From positions 1 through 10,933 of the forward strand of contig CAKMQH010000052.1 of assembly GCA_927911515.1 (NCBI GenBank): a DNA stretch of 10,933 nucleotides, written 5' to 3'. Of this stretch, positions 7,063 to 10,933 are shown in pieces. A program made the position numbers and the translations under genes. The DNA is from an uncultured Neisseria sp. (GTDB lineage: Bacteria; Pseudomonadota; Gammaproteobacteria; Burkholderiales; Neisseriaceae). The notes beneath the pieces are model-generated. The model had not been told where the DNA came from. It searched no databases and saw nothing but the letters and a program-made list of their open reading frames with translations. Numbering within the stretch: the stretch's first letter is position 1; each line of letters starts with the position of its first letter.

Positions 7063-8821
7063 TCAGCTTATCCATGAGAGCGGATTCATCGTCTGCCCGT
7101 TGTAGCGGACTTCCAAATACAAACCTTCCATGCCTGAAGGCAGGGTGCCGCTGACGCCCAGACGGCTGCCTGCGGCTACGGCGTAGCCTTTGGCGACCTC
7201 GATTTCGCTCAAACCCGAATAAATGCTGATATAGCCGTCGCCGTGGTCGATGACGATGACTTTACCGAAACCTTCCAATTCATCGGCGTAGGTAACCGTA
7301 CCGGCGGCGATGCTGCTGACGGCTGCCGGAGTCGTTTGGTAGAACACGCCTTTCCAAACTTCACCGTCGCCGCGGTCTTGTCCAAAGAGTCCGGCAAGCG
7401 TGCCGCTGACCGGTTTTTTCAGACGACCCTGCATGCGGCTGAAGCTGTTGGCATTGCTGATTCTGACGTAGGAAGGCGCGCGGATGTTCATGTCTTCTGC
7501 GGTCAGGTTGGACATGGCGGGCGCGTTCGTCGGCAGCTTTTTGCGCGGCGGCAGCGCGGTCTTTGCGCGCTTTTTCAGCGGCGGCAAGACGGGCTTCGGC
7601 GGCTTTTTTACGCGCTTCGGCTTCCTGGCGGCGTTGCTCGGCTTTGTGTTTGTCCAAGTCTTTCAACAAGTTGTTCAGGCGTTGTTCGTTTTCTTTGTGG
7701 TTGATTTTTTTCTGCGCATCTTTTGCCATTTGCGCATTTTGGCGGCGGCTTTCCGCTTGTTCGGCAGTGTTGGTTACACCTTGGCGGCGCAGCGAGGACT
7801 GGACGTTGACCTGAAGTTTTTTCAGGTATGCCAGCTCGTTGTTGATTTTTTGCTCTTGCGCTGCCAGCTCTTTTTGCTGCTTCTCAAGATCTTTGATGAC
7901 TTGCTCGTTGGCAGTGTTGATATAGCGGGTGTAACGCAGGAAGCGGGTTTTCTGACCCGGCTCGGCATTTTTCAGGAACAGGGCGACAGCGTTGGGCTGG
8001 CTGTTTTTATAGTTGCCTGAAACAAAACGGGAAATTTGCGCGCGCGTGTTGGAAACCTGAGTTTTCAGGTGGTTCAAATCCGCATTGAGCTTTTGGAATT
8101 TATCCCATGCGTCGCGTTGTTGGCGGTTGATGGCGGACAGGTTGATACGGCTTTGCTGCAACTGTTTCAACGTGGTGTTGACGTGAATGATGAAACCTTC
8201 GTTGCGGCTGCGCAGCGATTTTTTGCTTTCCAAATCATTGGCGGCGGCAGTCACTGCGGCTTTGAAATCGTCTGAATCGGCGGCAGCGGTTTTCTTATCG
8301 GCTTTGTCCGTTTTTTTCTCGACGGCTTTTCTGTCTTGTTTTGCCGGTGTTTCGTCTTTTTTAGGCAATTCGGCAGCTTCTTTTTTTGCCTTTACATTGT
8401 TTTTGGCTGCGGGTTTGTCTGCCGCTTTGTCCTTGCCTTTTACAGGCTCGTTTTTTGCGGGAACGGCTTTGCCTGCCTTCTCTTCTGTTTTGGCTTCGCC
8501 TTTTTTGGTTTTATCAGCTTTATCTTGTTTTTTGGCTTCTTTGTCGTTTTTGCGTTCTTTGGCACGCTCGTTTTTCGCCGCTTCGGCAGTTTCCTTTTTG
8601 CTTTTGGCTACCGGCTTGTCGTCTGCCTTGTCCCTAGCGTTTTTTACAGCAGGCTTTGCTTTGTCTTTGGCTGATTCTTTTTTTGCAGGTTCGACAGTGT
8701 CCTTTTTGGCTTTGACGCTTTTTTTGACAGGCGCAGCCTTCTCCTTAGGCGCGTCTTTGGCGGCAAAAGAGGGAGAAGCGAAACCGATGAGCAGGGCGAG
8801 TAAAAGAGGTTTGTAACGCAT
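7063..8821 (-). pseudogene. envC: EnvC-like murein hydrolase activator (coiled coil + degenerate LytM/M23), one frameshift
   Basis: Removing one extra G at 7519-7521 joins two frames into a 585-residue protein. A signal peptide (about 1-21, ending SPSFAA) is followed by a lysine/alanine-rich low-complexity segment (22-185), a long coiled coil (about 190-432), and a C-terminal LytM/M23 domain (from SGTLAGLFGQ to NPLSW). The order signal-coiled coil-LytM matches EnvC, a periplasmic activator of cell-wall amidases at the division septum. The LytM domain keeps the fold residues (WKGVFY, GFGKVIVIDHGDGYISIY, LYLEVRYNG) but lacks the HxH and the N-terminal zinc ligands of active M23 endopeptidases, as in EnvC, so it should be non-catalytic. 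The partner amidase (AmiC-like) is inferred. The break comes at the coiled-coil/LytM junction; as written, translation would lose the LytM domain. No strong ribosome binding site is seen before the ATG. The symbol is by architecture, not confirmed orthology. Confidence 0.85.
7418..7427. repeat. Intragenic DNA uptake sequence in the envC-like gene
   Basis: TTCAGACGAC (inverse orientation), followed by CC, lies in frame just before the LytM domain and encodes part of GRLKKPVSG. A one-mismatch copy (ATCGTCTGAA) lies at 8267-8276 at the end of the lysine-rich segment. Confidence 0.85.
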
Positions 8822-8861
8822 GATTGGATTCTGGATCGTTAAAATAAAGGCAATAGGCGGA

Positions 8862-8890
8862 ATTATATAGTCAGCGGGGTCGTCTGAAAA
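8862..8890 (-). promoter_or_regulatory. Candidate promoter of the envC-like gene overlapping an uptake sequence
   Basis: The minus strand has a perfect TATAAT (8862-8867), 40 bases upstream of the start codon, and a TTTTCA -35 (four of six matches) 17 bases further up at 8885-8890. The -35 is formed by the uptake sequence GTCGTCTGAA (8879-8888), read inversely as TTTTCAGACGAC. This is the only promoter in the window with both boxes at standard spacing apart from the tRNA one. Confidence 0.55.
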
Positions 8891-8984
8891 TATTGTTCAG
8901 GCAATTAAAACGGCGGTCATGCTGTGTTGTTTGTCATGTCAGCTTCAATGTTGACAAGCTGTGCAGCAATGTTTGGCTACATAT

Positions 8985-9091
8985 TATAGTGGATTAACTT
9001 TAAACCAGTACGGCGTTGCCTCGCCTTGCCGTACTATCTGTACTGTCTGCGGCTTCGTCGCCTTGTCCTGATTTAAATTTAATCCACTATA
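8985..9091. repeat. Complete short-form Correia element (CREE), 107 bp
   Basis: The element begins TATAGTGGATTAA and ends TTAATCCACTATA, so both ends are inverted terminal repeats with terminal TATA. Inside are the arms CCAGTACGGCGTTGCC and GTCTGCGGCTTCGTCGCC typical of Correia elements. At 107 bp it matches the short form that lacks the internal 50-bp segment with the IHF site. It starts 17 bases after the hydrolase stop and lies about 160 bases upstream of the envC-like start. Correia ends are known to carry promoters and RNase III processing sites; here the left end joins flanking AT to give TATAAT directed toward the envC-like gene. Confidence 0.93.
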
Positions 9092-9108
9092 TTAATGGAC
9101 TGCCCCGT

Positions 9109-9753
9109 TTATTTTTGTTGTAAAACCGATGGCACAAATCGGGCGATGGTATCGCGCAGGACGATGAGTTTGCCGTGGAAGAAATGGGAAGAACCGGCGA
9201 TAGTGATGACCGGCAGACCTTGCGGCTCCGCCCATGTCAGGGCTTTATTGATTTCGACAACTTCATCTTCCGCGCCATGAATCATCAGGGTTTTGCTTAC
9301 ATCGGGGACGGAAGCAGGCTCGGGGCGGTTGGTGTAGTGGTGTACTGCCGCGCCGATGAGCAACAGCAAATCCGGTTCGCGCTCTTGGGCAGCGAAAGTG
9401 GCGACATAGCCGCCAAAGGAGAAACCTGCCAATGCGAACAGTTCGGCTTCGGGATGTTGCGCGCGGGCGTAGTCGATGACGGCGATGCAGTCTTGCGTTT
9501 CGCCGCGTCCGTAATCGTGTGTACCTTCGCTGTTGCCTACGCCGCGCAGGTTGGGCAGGTAGCAGTGAAAACCGAGTTGCGATAAGGCTTTGGCGGCGGT
9601 TTGGATGACTTTGTTGGTGTTCGTGCCGCCTTGCAGCGGGTTGGGATGGTTGATGACTGCCACGCCGCGTGCAGGCGTTTGCGCGGCGGGCAGGAAGATG
9701 GTTTCGAGCAGTCCGACAGGGCCGGATATTTGGATGATGTCAGGTTTCAACAT
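9109..9753 (-). CDS. Alpha/beta hydrolase (COG2945-like)
   Basis: An intact 214-residue cytoplasmic protein with no signal peptide. It has the standard alpha/beta hydrolase order: an oxyanion-region motif VINHPNPLQGGTNTNKV (about 33-49), the NLRGVGNSEG loop (68-77), the nucleophile elbow GFSFGGY (110-116, Ser112), the acid in HGAEDEVV (Asp163), and the histidine in SSHFFHGKL (His190). HPxPLxGGTxxNKV and HFFHGKL are typical of COG2945-type predicted hydrolases, whose substrates are mostly unknown; an esterase or acyl hydrolase is plausible but not shown. The start is supported by AAAGGA seven bases upstream. The gene lies 102 bases after the corrected stop of the spermidine-synthase-like gene, so the two may be cotranscribed. 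A Correia element follows in place of a standard terminator. Confidence 0.93.
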   Translation of the reverse strand: MLKPDIIQISGPVGLLETIFLPAAQTPARGVAVINHPNPLQGGTNTNKVIQTAAKALSQLGFHCYLPNLRGVGNSEGTHDYGRGETQDCIAVIDYARAQHPEAELFALAGFSFGGYVATFAAQEREPDLLLLIGAAVHHYTNRPEPASVPDVSKTLMIHGAEDEVVEINKALTWAEPQGLPVITIAGSSHFFHGKLIVLRDTIARFVPSVLQQK

Positions 9754-9790
9754 GGGTTTTCCTTTATTTTGTGTGTGCTGTGAGGACGGT

Positions 9791-10648
9791 TTATTGCTTT
9801 ATCAGGTGTTGCCGTCGTCCAATCTGTATTTGGGTTTTCGGACGACCTATCCGTCTCACAGATAAAAATGTTTGCCGTTGTTCGGGTTGCTTGCTTTCAA
9901 ATCGTTCAACATCCGTTTGAAATCCAAGCCGTATTGTTCGCTTAATTTTTCTGCGCGTTTTTTTCAGTTTGTCGAGGTTTTGCTCTTTCGGGCTGCTTTG
10001 GAATGCCATTACTGCCATATTGCCGTGGCTTTCGGCGGGCAGTTCCAACACGCGTCCCTCGAAGACGTTGAGCAGGCGTTCGACGAAGCGTTGGTAGCGT
10101 TTGTCGCCGCTCCACCAGTTGGTCACGAACACGCCGTCGGGCGAGAGGGCGTTTCGGCAGTCTTGGAAGAAGGGTTCCTCAACCAGCGCGTCGATGATTT
10201 GTTCGCCGTCGAAGCCGTCCACCAAAATCACGTCGGTATTGTGGCGGAACACTTTGATGTATTCTGCGCCGTCCGCTTCGACGATTTCGAAGTTTTCCCC
10301 TTCAAATGGCAGCTCGAACAGGCTGCGTGCGACGGCGATGACCTGCGGGTTGATGTCCACGGCGGTTTGCTTGGTGTCGGGTAAATGACTATCTATCCAA
10401 CGAGCGAACGAGCCGCCGCCCAAGCCGATTTGGGTGATGTGTTTCGGCGTTTCTTCGGCAAACAGAAGCCAGCCCATCATGGCGCGGCTGTACGACAAAA
10501 CCAGTTCGGCGGGATGGTCGAGGTTCATCGAGCTTTGGATGGTGTCGCTGCCCAAATGCAACGAGCGGATGTTGCCTTCTTCGGAAATGCCGACTTCGGG
10601 CAGGTCGGATTTGGCGGGGCGCAGGCGGCGGTAGGGGTGTCGTGGCAT
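9791..10648 (-). CDS. Spermidine-synthase-like (Rossmann methyltransferase fold) protein, C-terminus frameshifted
   Basis: The protein shows a class I Rossmann fold of the spermidine synthase superfamily: glycine loop IGLGGGSFARW (about 74-84), acidic turn AVDINPQVIAVAR (96-108), ADGAEY (125-130) and ILVDGFDGEQI (141-151). Asp144 aligns with the catalytic aspartate of SpeE (SDCTDP). The substrate aspartate of the SpeE motif GGGDG is replaced by serine here, so true aminopropyltransferase activity is doubtful. The last 60 or so residues of the written frame (RRKIKRTIRL...) are out of frame. Removing one A from the seven-A run (T at 9958-9964 on plus) gives a natural end RAEKLSEQYGLDF...KHFYL with a stop at 9856-9858, 263 residues in total. 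The literal frame runs to 9791 (285 residues). The start at 10648 has no strong ribosome binding site. Neisseria annotations usually call this spermidine synthase. Confidence 0.8.
   Translation of the reverse strand: MPRHPYRRLRPAKSDLPEVGISEEGNIRSLHLGSDTIQSSMNLDHPAELVLSYSRAMMGWLLFAEETPKHITQIGLGGGSFARWIDSHLPDTKQTAVDINPQVIAVARSLFELPFEGENFEIVEADGAEYIKVFRHNTDVILVDGFDGEQIIDALVEEPFFQDCRNALSPDGVFVTNWWSGDKRYQRFVERLLNVFEGRVLELPAESHGNMAVMAFQSSPKEQNLDKLKKTRRKIKRTIRLGFQTDVERFESKQPEQRQTFLSVRRIGRPKTQIQIGRRQHLIKQ
9814..9848 (-). terminator. Decayed uptake-sequence hairpin after the spermidine-synthase-like gene
   Basis: GTCGTCC (9814-9820) pairs with GGACGAC (9840-9846), a 7-bp stem. The right arm TTCGGACGACCT differs by one base from an uptake sequence. 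It lies just past the corrected stop at 9856 but inside the literal extended frame, which supports 9856 as the true end. There is no clear T tract. Confidence 0.4.
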
Positions 10649-10678
10649 GGTATAGGACGGATGGAAGGAAAGGGGAGT

Positions 10679-10687
10679 ATTTTATCA
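10679..10687 (-). promoter_or_regulatory. Candidate extended -10 of the spermidine-synthase-like gene
   Basis: The minus strand reads TGATAAAAT (TGn + TAAAAT) 30 bases before the ATG. An uptake-sequence arm sits directly upstream; its TTTCA is 13 bases from the -10, too close for a standard -35. Confidence 0.35.
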
Positions 10688-10691
10688 GAGT

Positions 10692-10732
10692 GTCGTCTGA
10701 AATGCTTTTTGTGCAGTTGTTTTTCAGACGAC
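10692..10732. repeat. Inverted pair of uptake sequences upstream of the spermidine-synthase-like gene
   Basis: GTCGTCTGAAA (10692-10702) and its exact inverse (10722-10732) form an 11-bp stem with a 19-base loop. No gene in the window ends at this hairpin: it lies between divergent starts (the minus-strand gene at 10648 and tRNA-Thr at 10892). It may be a leftover terminator or serve only in DNA uptake. Confidence 0.75.
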
Positions 10733-10850
10733 CTGGCGGTTATACGTCTGAGTGGCTTGGTTTATATATGGGGTAATCATTACGCCTGAAATAAATTTCT
10801 TTTTTAAATCAGATATTTTTATAAAAATTTACTTTGTTGGCAACAAGCTC
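10733..10850. other. AT-rich divergent spacer before tRNA-Thr
   Basis: No coding frame. It holds a small palindrome GTAAT-C-ATTAC (about 10772-10782), an A/T-rich stretch (10785-10835) that could act as an UP element for the tRNA promoter, and a short inverted repeat TTGTT...AACAA (10834-10846). None can be assigned a role from sequence alone. Confidence 0.4.
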
Positions 10851-10880
10851 TTGTCCAAGCGGGGCAGTTAACGGCATAAT
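10851..10880 (+). promoter_or_regulatory. Promoter of tRNA-Thr
   Basis: TTGTCC (-35, four of six matches) and CATAAT (-10, five of six) are separated by 18 bases. The -10 ends 11 bases before the first tRNA base, which suits the very short leader of a tRNA transcript. AT-rich DNA lies upstream. Confidence 0.6.
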
Positions 10881-10891
10881 TCGGCTTCTTT

Positions 10892-10933
10892 GCCGGTATA
10901 GCTCAGTTTGGTAGAGCACCTGACTTGTAAGCT
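10892..10933 (+). tRNA. tRNA-Thr (anticodon TGT), 5' part only
   Basis: The 42 visible bases show an acceptor strand (GCCGGTA), TA, a D-arm with paired GCTC/GAGC, and an anticodon arm CCTGA-CTTGTAA with TGT in the loop, as in bacterial tRNA-Thr. The D loop has three T where two are more usual. The three bases after the anticodon loop are GCT rather than the TCA needed to pair with CCTGA. The rest lies beyond the window, so the gene is partial here. Confidence 0.8.

Noticed and set aside
8336..8674. A Phe/Cys-rich small membrane protein on the plus strand
   Set aside because: Same antisense effect from AAA/AAG-rich coding DNA.
8187..8816. A plus-strand frame rich in Phe, Leu and Ser that looks like a membrane protein
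   Set aside because: It is the reverse complement of the lysine/alanine-rich EnvC segment (Lys codons read as Phe/Leu). There is no ribosome binding site or homology.
89..10648. Programmed frameshifting as the explanation for the shifts
   Set aside because: The breaks are numerous, go in both directions, fall in unrelated contexts and mostly lack slippery heptamers. Only the A7 run at 9958-9964 looks slippery.
1402..10732. A dispersed repeat of about 10 bases suggestive of a CRISPR-like array
   Set aside because: The repeats are DNA uptake sequences at irregular distances and in both orientations, with no constant spacers or cas genes.

Overview
The window is a chromosomal stretch from a commensal Neisseria. 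The main clue is the DNA uptake sequence: the 10-mer GTCGTCTGAA occurs 16 times by eye (both strands), and I saw no copy of the meningococcal/gonococcal GCCGTCTGAA core. The 12-mer AGGTCGTCTGAA is the uptake dialect described for the N. mucosa/N. sicca group. Two Correia repeat elements (CREE), Neisseria-type gene content and closely spaced housekeeping genes agree with this. The species is inferred from the dialect, not proven.

Layout: all eight protein genes lie on the minus strand, and only the partial tRNA-Thr at the right edge is on plus. From left to right: the end of a CREE (1-64); a YtfL/PaeA-like CNNM/CBS membrane protein (89-1358); a NYN-LOTUS putative RNase (1473-2645); malate dehydrogenase mdh (2710-3696); DNA repair protein radA (3822-5200); a C-terminal processing protease, S41 family (5296-6798); an EnvC-like murein hydrolase activator (7063-8821); a short complete CREE (8985-9091); an alpha/beta hydrolase (9109-9753); a spermidine-synthase-like methyltransferase-fold protein (9791-10648); and the start of tRNA-Thr(TGT) (10892 onward). 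Most genes seem to be separate transcription units. Inverted pairs of uptake sequences form hairpin terminators between them, and recognisable -10 boxes follow several of these hairpins.

The most striking property is not a new system but the number of single-base length changes. Four genes are broken: the CNNM gene has four shifts, radA five, envC one and the spermidine-synthase-like gene one. Each shift can be undone by one base, after which the normal family-length protein reads through. A CREE, a terminator hairpin and the tRNA show similar irregularities. Four other genes (NYN-LOTUS, mdh, ctp, hydrolase) are perfectly open. The pattern fits local indel errors in a draft assembly better than genuine gene decay, because radA and the CNNM gene are otherwise conserved to the last residue.

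Functionally the genes are mostly housekeeping: TCA cycle (mdh), recombination repair (radA), periplasmic proteolysis (ctp) and cell-wall hydrolase activation at division (EnvC-like). I found no CRISPR array, prophage, toxin-antitoxin pair, biosynthetic cluster or clear candidate for a previously undescribed system. The points worth a second look are the indel clusters, uptake-sequence hairpins abutting promoters, a CREE whose end completes a -10 box, and an unusually long lysine/alanine-rich segment in the EnvC-like protein.
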